A program made the position numbers and the translations under genes. Below, piece by piece: positions 56,054 through 64,000 of a DNA stretch of 64,000 nt. Under the pieces are notes generated by a model, which saw only the letters and a program-made list of their open reading frames with translations, had not been told where the DNA came from and did no database searches. Origin of the DNA: Hysterangium stoloniferum (Eukaryota; Basidiomycota; Agaricomycetes; Hysterangiales; Hysterangiaceae); NCBI GenBank assembly GCA_015178975.1, contig WHVD01000130.1, positions 171,922 through 235,921 on the forward strand, read 5' to 3'. How positions within the stretch are numbered: position 1 is the stretch's first letter; every line of letters starts with the position of its first letter.

Positions 56054-57406
56054 TGATGTTCCAATTATTGTGGAAACTGATGCTTCCGATTATGCAATTG
56101 CCGTGATTCTTTCCATTCAAGATACCCGCTTTCCTCCATGGAACTTTCTGCAATCCATGATTTCCTGGATGAACATTTGTCCATAGGCTTTATCAGACCC
56201 TCTAAGTCTCCTTTTAGAGCACCTGTTCTGTTTGTCAAGAAAAAGGATGGATCCCTTAGACTATGTGTTGATTTCAGAGGACTCAATGCTGTCACAAAAA
56301 AGGATAAGTATCCACTTCCACTTATATCTGACCTCCTCAATGCTCCATGGAATGCCCAGATTTACACCAAAATAGACCTTAAACACACCTACCATTTGGT
56401 CCAGATCTCTGTGGGAGATGAATGGAAAACCACTTTTAGAACCCATTATGGGGTTTTTGAGTGGTTGGTGATGCCCTTTGGACTCACCAATGCTCTGTCT
56501 GTTTTTCAACATTTTTCAACAACATTTTCTCTGACATGCTCGATGTATGTGTCACTGTTTACTTGGATGACATTCTTATCTACTCTGAGAATCCCATGGA
56601 ACACGATAAAGAAGTCTGTGAAGTTCTCCAGAGACTCAGACAACATGGTTTATTTGTGAATGGTAAAAATGTACTTTTGACATGGACTCCATGGAATACC
56701 TGGGTTTAATAATGGGACCCAACAGACTCCACATGGATGAAACTAAAGTACAAGTCATCAAAGATTGGCCAGAACCCCAAAAAGTCAAAGATATACAATC
56801 TTTCCTCAGCTTTGCCAATTTTTACCGATGGTTTATCCACAGATATTCCAACATCACAGTTCCCCTTACTCGTCTTACATGTAAGGATACTCCATGGAAT
56901 TTCAATGATAAGTGTCAAAAAGCTTTCAATCTTTTAAAGATTCTTTTTCTTCAGCTCCTATTCTGTCACATTGGAAACTGGACTTCCCACTCATTGTTGA
57001 AATGGATGCCTCGGACTATGCACTTGGAGCCATTCTGTCTATCCAGGACTCCAACAGAGAAGTCCACCCCAGACTTTCACTGGAGCAGAGCTCAATTATG
57101 ATGTTCATGATAAGGAACTCCTAGCAATTTTTTCAGCTTTCAAAACATGGCGACACTATTTGGAAGGCTTGGGAATTCCGATTGACATTGTAACAGATCA
57201 CAAAAACCTGAAATACTTTTCTACTATGAAACTTTTGACCTGCTGGCAGGCCTGCTGGTCTGAATATCCATCAGCTTTCAATATGATTATCCGCTTTCGA
57301 CCTGGCAGTCTTGGCGGCAAACCTGACACTTTAACTAGATGATGGGATGTCTATCCTAAAGAGGGGAGAAATGACTATGCCATGGTAAACCTGCACAACT
57401 TGAAAC
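56054..57406 (+). pseudogene. chromovirus pol: RNase H scrap, then RT and RNase H
   Basis: 56054-56125 is a piece of RNase H ([12 protein letters not shown]) joined at a breakpoint to the start of [74 protein letters not shown], then after a 1-nt shift [20 protein letters not shown] with the YLDD catalytic box at about 56560, and GLIMGPNRLHMDETKVQVIKDW. RNase H follows: [39 protein letters not shown], ending with the conserved tail KPDTLTR. Several frame changes. The same element continues past the inserted LTR B as integrase at 58186. Confidence 0.85.
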
Positions 57407-58185
57407 TGTTAAGAACAGAAACTGACAGATGTTGGTAGACTGATGGGGACCGAACGGAAGGACTTGGCTTCAGCTCATGTGCTGTGCCCTCACAAATTAC
57501 CATCAGGTGTCCTTAAATTTTGGGTGGGCAAAAACTAGTCCTGTCGATTAAACCTCTCAGTAAACTACCGATTGGAAATTAAAGGATAAGTCGAGGGTTG
57601 GGTCGGAGAGTCAGAGATTAGAGGTTGAAGTCATAAATGTAGGTTGAATTGTAAATCAGATGGAGTTGGAATGTGGTGGTCGTGAATAGATAATGGAGTC
57701 GGAAATTAGAGGAATATCTATGTAGTCAATATTCTGATTGTCTAGTAGTTACATTACAGTGGGTCTTTATAAGAGTTATCGGTGTCTAGAGACTACTAAC
57801 TAAGAGAAGAGTGGAAACACGATTGACAAATAAACTTGACTAGGAACTGGTAGGTTATGATAATATTGGAAGCCGTGATTTAGCTGAGAGTGGGATTACG
57901 AGAAAAGAGAATAGTCCACAGGCTACAAGTATATACGGGCATATGTGAAACATTGAGTAAAATGGATCATCATAATGAAAGGGGATGTATCAAAGCATGA
58001 CCAGATGGTATGAGTATATTTTGACAGGGGCGTAAATGGGGTTTGATTGCTGTGAAGGTATACATCAGTGTCAGTGTTCCAACGGTTGCCAAAACAATGA
58101 CTTGATCAATAACTTGGAATGTCGATAGACGGTGGTATTCTCGGAGACCGTCAGGTTGTGACATGGTTATGACACGGTTGTAACA
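57407..58185 (-). mobile_element. solo LTR, family B, GAAAC/GGAAC duplication
   Basis: Minus strand: TGTTACAACCGTG at 58185 to TTTCTTAACA end at 57407, 779 bp. Flanks GAAAC (57402-57406) and GGAAC (58186-58190) differ at one base. Inserted between RNase H and integrase of a chromovirus. U5 motif at 57460-57492. Confidence 0.85.
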
Positions 58186-58915
58186 GGAACCCATTTTCAT
58201 GAATCAGCACTTACTGCAACAGTTCACGTGACTTTCCTCATCCATTCCATTGTCCATGGAATTATCATTATGGATATTGAGAAGTTACATCAAGATATTC
58301 TATCAGCAATTATGCCAGACCTGATAACTAAAGCACACCTTGACAATCCTGTGGACCCTGGTCAACCCCTGGTGGTCTCTCGACCAGCATGGTTTCATTA
58401 GACATGACAATCATATCTATGTACCCAACTCTGATGGCCTCTGCCTCAGGATCCTTCAGTACAAACATGACCATCCACTCTCAGGACATTTCGGGTTCAA
58501 CATGACTCTATCATTAATAAGAAGAGAATACACTTGTCCTGGACTCTGAGGATTCATTAAGCACTATTGTAAATATTGCACTACTTGTCCATACTCTAAA
58601 TCACAGCGACACAAGCCATATGGCCTTTTGAAACAACTCCCGGTACTGGAACACCCATGGAATTCCATCTCTATGGATTTCATTGAACACCTACTGGACT
58701 CTGAAGGCTTTTCCACCATTCTAGTCATTGTTGACAGATTCTCAAAACAAGGTATATTCATTCCTACACATGATACAATTACGTCCATGCAGTTAGTGGA
58801 ACTTTTTATTATCCATGTATTTTCCAAGCATGAAGTTCCATCCCATGTAACTTCCGATTGAGGATCAGAGTTTGTGTCTCACTTCTTTAGATCCCTCAGG
58901 AAATCCTTGGCACTC
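58186..58915 (+). pseudogene. chromovirus integrase, N-terminal and core part
   Basis: Continuation of 56054-57406. MDIEKLHQDILSAIMPD near 58270, the zinc-binding region (LRILQYKHDHPLSGHFG, then CKYCTTCPYSK), and the catalytic core: MDFIEHLLDSEGFSTILVIVDRFSKQGIFIPTHDT (first Asp), then HVTSD-GSEFVSHFFRSL with a TGA between D and G. The frame ends near 58915 where it joins unrelated sequence. The GYH and chromodomain regions are missing. Confidence 0.8.
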
Positions 58916-59386
58916 AAGACGACTTCTACACAGCCAAATCAGTTTCATCAAACAGATGACCAAAACTCCATCATGTTCAACACTGCATCGTCCTCCAAAG
59001 TAACCCTCAGTTCCTACTCAAAACCGACTCTTCACTCCCAAATAGAACTCCAGCCAATAACATCTCACTTATCCTCATCCTCAGACATCATTCCCAAGTC
59101 CCTACCAGCCCACTCATGCTCCTCCAAGAAATATCATCGTTTCCTCCATCGACAAGGTATTCAACTCCCATATGCTCCAGATGATCCTGCCTTCATTCGT
59201 ATAGAACACTATGATGGCTCCTCCGAAATCCTCCACTATCGATTTGATCGAGTGTTCCAGCAGGACTGTTCCCCACCGTCATCGGGAATCTGTTACATGG
59301 CAATGTTCACTCCAATAGGAGATCACAGAGGACCCAAGTTATTCATGACCCCAGTTCCAGAGGGAAGTCAAGTAGAGCCTCGTTGA
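58916..59386 (+). CDS. ORF of unknown origin joined to integrase
   Basis: Open for about 155 codons in the integrase frame, but not integrase. Ser/Pro/Thr-rich first half (STQPNQFHQTDDQNS), then an ordered stretch with many aromatic and acidic residues: KKYHRFLHRQGIQLPYAPDD, FIRIEHYDGSSEILHYRFDRVF, MFTPIGDHRGPKLFM. This may be a captured or retroelement-encoded domain. No start codon of its own is evident, and it ends at TGA 59384-59386. It may be only a fragment. Confidence 0.3.
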   Translation, partial: KTTSTQPNQFHQTDDQNSIMFNTASSSKVTLSSYSKPTLHSQIELQPITSHLSSSSDIIPKSLPAHSCSSKKYHRFLHRQGIQLPYAPDDPAFIRIEHYDGSSEILHYRFDRVFQQDCSPPSSGICYMAMFTPIGDHRGPKLFMTPVPEGSQVEPR

Positions 59387-59798
59387 GGTCATTGTTGTTT
59401 CGTGTTCCTTGCATGGTTGTGGAGCCTACTCACCACCTGGTTCTAAAATGGTGATTGATTGTGTCCCCTCCTTAAACTGCAAAACTAGGAACACAATACG
59501 TCCAATCTCGGTTCATCGATTGGTAATATTGTCAAGATTTTGAAATCAAGCATAGCATTTGAGGGTGACCCATTATCATGGGATTCTTGAGTGTTTCTGA
59601 CTCATATCACCGATGTTTCATCAGCCATCACTTCTATTACTCCATCATCCCTATTGTCTGACTCACTTCCCCTATTGTTCTATTGTGTTTCCCCATTTAT
59701 CCATATCACATGTCTGATCTCATCTTTTGTTTGTCATTCTCTTATTGTTCAGTGCAGCCTCCCCCTATTATTGTTCACAGCTTTACTAACACTCCTAT
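59387..59798. other. non-coding, unassigned
   Basis: CpG-poor, T/C-rich on the plus strand. Nothing recognised. It ends where LTR E begins. Confidence 0.4.
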
Positions 59799-60558
59799 TG
59801 TGATGACTCAGAAATGACTCACACCATATTGCAACAACTCAACTAGAGGTGGATAAGTAATGAAGGAAAGCCAGCTACTCAACTAAGAGGTGGTAAAGGG
59901 GAACAAGATTGTTTGTCAGAAGCTCCACTAGAGGTGACAAGGGGGTAGGATTATTATGTCAGAAGCTCAACTAGAGGTGACAAGGGATCCTGAGTTAGCT
60001 TAGGTCAGCAGCTCAACTAGAGGTGACTAAGTGTTTGTATCTATTTGTCCAATAGCCCAACTAGGGGTGGAATATAATCGCTGATGCAGTGGTACACTGA
60101 TGTGGCTGATAAATGTAGTTAAATTGAGTTATATTTCAGTGGTGGAGCAGAGCTCCTTATATGTATACAGTAAAATCTAAGACATGGGAGAATACTCTAG
60201 CTACTTGTTTTACCTATTTTTAGCTATTTTACCTGGAATCTGCTGGAATATTCCAGGAGTTTCTACTACTTTCCATTGTAGCATATGTATATGCTAATGT
60301 AATACTCTTGCATGTCACGAAGTTGATGATTTTCATGCATGCACACTGATTACTTAATTTTCCCATGCGTGTCACATAATGTGACAATATTCCCATGCAT
60401 TGCACAATAAGCGCCAGATGGCCAACTTCGAAGATGTTTAGTTAAAAAAGAATAAACAGTAGAAATTCAATAGTTCTCCCAAAATAAATGATAAAAATAT
60501 GAAATAAATTGTAAAAATTCAGGTTAATTTCAGGAAACTATTGTACAATAATTATGTC
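59799..60558 (-). mobile_element. LTR E, second copy, split by the young element
   Basis: Starts TGTGATG like 22188 and follows LTR E, including the CAACTAGAGGTGG repeats (59830-60065), the AGAGCTCC-TATAT box near 60155 and the end region with AGTAGAAATTC. It lacks the GTGAC arrays. It is interrupted at 60558 by the element that starts at 60559; the rest should lie beyond the right edge of the window. Confidence 0.75.
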
Positions 60559-61378
60559 TGTTACGACCCGGACAAATCCCGCCGGACTCCGGGCACTAAC
60601 TCGTACGCCCCCACGTGCTACAAGCACCAATCGTCTGTTTATAGGATTTCCCGCCCGGACTCCGTTACGTCAAGACTCGTTACGTTCGACCTCATTAAGA
60701 CACATATCAGTCACCGGACTTCCCCCGGACCCCGTCTCTGTCTATGTCCGTCTTCGTCCCACGCATCAGTCACCGGACCCGCTTAGAATCCCGTCACCGC
60801 TCTAATCGAGCCCCGTTCCCGTTTTAGTCAAATGACCTGTCACGATTTAGGACTCCGCTCCCGCTCCGTTTCCCGTTATGGGTTATGCTTTGTCACGATT
60901 CGGACTCCGCTCCGTTCCGTCCCGTTCCTAACACCAATTTGGTGTTTACTATTCCCGTTTTATGTTTTGCTCGTTTCGTCTCATTATTACTGGATTCAGT
61001 ATGTCATGCATTCCACGGTCTATATAAACTGGCAGATGTTGTACATACAATCCAGTCAGAAAATTAGCTTAGATTCCCCCCAGTAATCTAATACATTTTC
61101 CTCTCTAAAACCCTAATCTCATCAGACCGCTCGCACTAGTCGGAGCCCGCGGGCTCCGGCGCATCTATCTCTCTCGACTATCTCGACTCACGACTCTCGA
61201 CTCACGACCTACGACTCACGACCCACGAACCCCCGCCCGGACTCCCCGGGATTCCCGTCCGCCTGTCTGAAATTGGACAACACGATCTAGCGAGGGCGCA
61301 GCCTATAAGCTGAAGCCAAGTCCTACCGGATATCCCGCGGGTTTCTCCGGAAACCCGGCCTGAGTGTGTATCCTAACA
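60559..61378 (+). mobile_element. 5-prime LTR, family A, of a young chromovirus
   Basis: TGTTACGACCCGG to GTATCCTAACA, 820 bp, CpG-rich and undecayed. ATGTC (60554-60558) should be the left target duplication. TATATAAA at 61021-61028; the presumed transcript start near 61050-61054; self-primer word AGTCAGAAAAT at 61054-61064; U5 motif at 61292-61323. It is matched by the solo LTR at 7875-8692. Confidence 0.9.
61021..61028 (+). promoter_or_regulatory. LTR A TATA box
   Basis: TATATAAA, 33 bp upstream of AGTCAGAAAAT. The spacing puts the RNA start at or just before the self-primer word. Confidence 0.75.
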
Positions 61379-61380
61379 GT

Positions 61381-61391
61381 ATTTTCTGACT
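61381..61391 (+). promoter_or_regulatory. self-priming PBS of the young chromovirus
   Basis: ATTTTCTGACT, 2 nt (GT) after the LTR end. Exact complement of 61054-61064. Same length and spacing as in element Y. Confidence 0.8.
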
Positions 61392-61414
61392 AATACTCGC
61401 AGATTGTTTTCATT

Positions 61415-62707
61415 ATGCCACCAAGAAGAAGTACACGCGCACAGTCATCAATGCCTGGACCGTCGACTCTTCATTCCCCGTTAACTCTGTATACCAGTCA
61501 GACGCTTGCGAACCAGTCGGAACCCATGGAAGAAGCCCACATCGAAGAAATCCCGGAAGACCTGGACGAATCCGAGCGCGAGGACGATTCCGTGGCCCCC
61601 GACAAGGGCAAAGGTGTCGAAATCCCTCCTGAAAATCCTCCGCCTTTTCAACGACCAAACACGAGGGATCCTACTTCTGAGTTTTTAGCAGGTACTATAG
61701 ATAAATTCATGACGCACCTGCTAGAAGAACGAAAAAGAAAGGAACAAGAACCTCCACGGTCAAAAGTCAATGCTCCGGAACCCTTCACGGGTTCCAACCC
61801 AAACAAACTCTCTACTTTCCTCATGCAATGTCGCTTCAATTTCCGCGATCGCGCCGCTGCATTCTCCACGGACTCCCGAAAAGTCAACTATGCACTTTCA
61901 TATTTGTCGGGATCCGCGTTGAAATGGTTCGAACCGGCTTTTAGCGGGATTACCGAGGAAGAGCCGCTCTGGCTTGAAAATTGGGAAGCTTTTGTTGAGG
62001 AGCTTGAAACCAACTTCGGCCCGTATGACCCGACAGGAGAAGCCGAGAATAGTTTCACAAATCTTCGTATGAAGGACACGCAGCGCATCACGGACTACAT
62101 CGTCCAATTCAATAATCTTGCAGCTCGTTGTCAGTGGGGCGATCCCGCTCTCCGCCACCAATTCTACGCCGGTCTGCCGTCCCGCCTTAAAGACGAAGTC
62201 TCAAAAGGAGAAGATGGCAAGCCAAAAACCCTGTCCCGTATGCGCCTCAAAGCTCAAAACGCGGACGCACGTTATTGGGAACGTCGCGCGGAAGTTGCCC
62301 ACGAGACATCCGCGGACAAAATAAATAAGTCCAAGGACAAAAACAATAACACCAATTCGTCAACCAGCAACCAGAACTCCACGCAATCCGACAAGAAGAA
62401 CGATAAAAAGTCTTCAAACAACAACAACAACAATAAGGACAATAAGGACAACAACAAGGGTCAACAGTCCGGCAAGCAAGCCGGAAAACCCGACCTCTCA
62501 GGCAAACTCGGACCTGATGGCAAATTGACTCCACAAGAAAGACAACGTCGTATGGACAACAACCTCTGTCTCTTGTGCGGGAAACCCGGTCATCGAGTCC
62601 CGGAATGTCCGCTGGCAAAAGCAAACTCTTCAAAGGGTCGAACAGCCAAGGCCTCCACGGAAACCCCGTCGAAGGACAAACCGGCTGCCGATTCGAAAAA
62701 AGAGTAA
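61415..62707 (+). CDS. gag: retrotransposon Gag polyprotein (chromovirus)
   Basis: 430 codons, uninterrupted, starting 36 nt after the LTR. The N-terminus is Pro/Ser- and acid-rich; the capsid-like retrotrans_gag domain spans about 115-300 (PEPFTGSNPNKLSTFLMQC, YALSYLSGSALKWFEP, WEAFVEELETNFGPYDP, ITDYIVQFNNLAARCQWGD, LRHQFYAGLPSRLKDEV). An Asn/Lys/Ser linker (about 300-360) leads to a zinc knuckle CLLCGKPGHRVPEC (C-x2-C-x4-H-x4-C, about 385-398) that packages RNA, and a Lys/Ser tail. Gag forms the virus-like particle in the cytoplasm. The stop at 62705 lies 3 nt after an A6 run that may serve as a -1 frameshift site into pol. The related decayed gag is at 28819-30085. Confidence 0.95.
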   Translation: MPPRRSTRAQSSMPGPSTLHSPLTLYTSQTLANQSEPMEEAHIEEIPEDLDESEREDDSVAPDKGKGVEIPPENPPPFQRPNTRDPTSEFLAGTIDKFMTHLLEERKRKEQEPPRSKVNAPEPFTGSNPNKLSTFLMQCRFNFRDRAAAFSTDSRKVNYALSYLSGSALKWFEPAFSGITEEEPLWLENWEAFVEELETNFGPYDPTGEAENSFTNLRMKDTQRITDYIVQFNNLAARCQWGDPALRHQFYAGLPSRLKDEVSKGEDGKPKTLSRMRLKAQNADARYWERRAEVAHETSADKINKSKDKNNNTNSSTSNQNSTQSDKKNDKKSSNNNNNNKDNKDNNKGQQSGKQAGKPDLSGKLGPDGKLTPQERQRRMDNNLCLLCGKPGHRVPECPLAKANSSKGRTAKASTETPSKDKPAADSKKE

Positions 62708-62742
62708 GCAACCCCGCGGACTCCGCGCGGGTTAGGGGTTGC
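62696..62742 (+). promoter_or_regulatory. candidate -1 ribosomal frameshift signal
   Basis: A6 at 62696-62701, spacer GAGTAA (which contains the gag stop), then a stem GCAACCCC (62708-62715) with GGGGTTGC (62735-62742), with a further GC pairing inside. Slipping back one base on A6 enters the pol frame (codon AGA at 62701). Equivalent layout in element Y, 28819-28865. Confidence 0.7.
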
Positions 62743-64000
62743 GTTGCCTCTCCGCGCATTCAAGAGTTCACTCGCCTCAACGCATCCGCTCTTTCACATT
62801 CTGATTCATTTTTCGTTAAACTTATGTCTAATATGCTTCCGAAATTCGTTTTTTCAGCTCTCATAGATTCCGGCTCGACTCATTGTTTTTTAGATACAAA
62901 ATTCATGCAAAAAAATTCTTTGTCAACTTATTCGATAAATCCCTGTCGCTCTCCGCCTCTTCGATGGCACAAGTAATTCGGTTGTTACCCAAGCTTGTGA
63001 TTTACCCATCAGTTTCCCTTGTGGAACATCTCAATTGGTCACTTTCTATGTGACCCAGTTAGACTCAAGTTGCTCGGTGGTTCTAGGACATAACTGGCTT
63101 ACCCGCTACAATCCCGTTGATTGACTGGATAGCTAACAGTATAACATTCCGAACTCCCGCGGCGACCGAGGAAACTGCGCCTGTCTCGGCCTCCACGGCA
63201 CCCATGGCCTTCCCGGCACCTGCAGTCTCGAGGACTCCTGTGATCCCTACGGCACCCACAGCTTCCCCGGAACCCACGGCACCTCCGTCCATTTCTCTGA
63301 TTAATGCTGCAGCTTTTATTAGGGCTTCAAAAATGGATGGATCCCAGGCGTTCACTATCAACTTAAAAATTGATGAAGCAACTGGACGTTTCTCAACCCC
63401 CAGTATCCGAATCTGAGCAAGCTGCTGACCTAGAAGGCGTCCCGGAGAAATACCATGACTTCGCGGATGTTTTTAGCAAGCGAAAAGCTGACCGGCTTCC
63501 GCCTCACAGAGAATACGACTTAAAAATCGATCTTGAAGATGGCGCCCAGCCACCCCTAGGACATATTTACCCGCTTTCGTCCACGGAACTATCCGCAATC
63601 CGTGATTTCCTGGATGAACATTTGTCCATAGGTTTTATTCGACCCTCAAAGTCTCCTTTTGGAGCACCTGTTTTGTTTGTCAGAAAAAAGGATGGATCCC
63701 TTCGACTATGTGTTGATTTTAGAGGACTCAATGCTGTCACCAAAAAGGACAAATATCCACTCCCACTTATATCTGACCTGCTCGATGCTCCGCGGAATGC
63801 CCGGATTTACACCAAAATAGATCTCAAGCATGCCTATCATTTGGTCCGGATTGCCGCGGGCGATGAATGGAAAACCACTTTTAGAACCCGTATGGGGCCT
63901 TCGAGTGGTTGGTCATCCCTTTTGGACTCACTAATGCCCCGTCTGTTTTTCAGCGTTTTATCAACGACATTTTCTCCGACATGCTCGATGTATGCGTCAT
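62701..64000 (+). pseudogene. pol: chromovirus Pol, protease and RT (runs off the window)
   Basis: Begins in the -1 frame relative to gag. The protease has ALIDSGSTHCFLDTKF (catalytic DSG) near 62860, then LFDGTSNSVV, VVLGHNWL and NPVIDWIANSITF. A Pro/Ala/Thr-rich linker (63160-63300) follows, then the RT start: [79 protein letters not shown]. The rest of RT, RNase H, integrase and chromodomain lie outside. Single-base indels break the frame near 62944, 63115, 63389, 63890 and 63915, although gag is intact and CpG is preserved. Either the copy is recently dead or the assembly has residual errors. Confidence 0.8.

Noticed and set aside
1-64000. tRNA, rRNA or other RNA genes
   Set aside because: No cloverleaf, box A/B pair or rRNA core sequence was found by eye; a tRNAscan run would be needed to exclude them fully.

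Overview
The window looks like a repeat-rich piece of a filamentous basidiomycete genome, most likely an Agaricomycete. The evidence is the short phase-consistent introns (44-76 bp), the Ty3/gypsy elements with C-terminal chromodomains, and the fungal gene families seen (HNH_2 nucleases, DUF6533/DUF6534 membrane proteins). No species is claimed. Most old repeat copies have lost CpG (CG to TG/CA), as expected from cytosine methylation and deamination. Young copies keep it.

Layout. 0-9.5 kb: decayed Helitron protein (minus strand), then a decayed Ty3/gypsy element (minus) cut by a 583-bp terminal-inverted-repeat element, a long LTR and a solo LTR. 10.9-15.4 kb: low-copy island with a GDP-mannose 3,5-epimerase/glycosyltransferase fusion gene (broken), a DIRS-like scrap and a decayed coiled-coil gene; the two genes share a 215-bp 5-prime module. 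16-20 kb: remnant of a DUF6534-like membrane protein and a head-to-head pair of HNH_2-family genes, both with intact multi-exon models. 20.2-30.9 kb: Tc1/mariner remnant and two abutting minus-strand chromoviruses, one carrying an intron-containing ORF on the opposite strand that is itself split by a 1.6-kb solo LTR. 31-33.9 kb: solo LTR, MITE and gene fragments. 33.9-43.8 kb: tandem array of DUF6533 membrane-protein units; only the third has the full domain, and the others carry deletions plus a poly(A) retroposon, a 1049-bp TRIM and a hAT-like element. 45-49.5 kb: a small Cys-rich ORF and otherwise unassigned DNA. 50.3-54.1 kb: an intact 9-exon gene for a Pro/Ser/Gln-rich protein of about 1114 residues that I do not recognise. 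54.3-64 kb: foldback element, nested decayed chromovirus, and the 5-prime half of a young chromovirus (LTR, gag, start of pol) running off the right edge.

How parts work together. The strongest signals concern the retroelements. Three LTR families, including the coding-free TRIM, each carry an 11-nt sequence about 33 bp downstream of a TATA-like box that is the exact reverse complement of the sequence at the start of the internal region. This is the arrangement used for Tf1/sushi-type self-priming. At the gag/pol overlap of the young element an A6 run, a 6-nt spacer and a GC-rich stem suggest -1 frameshifting; the same layout survives in an old copy with compensatory base changes in the stem. 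A short U5 motif is shared by every LTR of this superfamily in the window.
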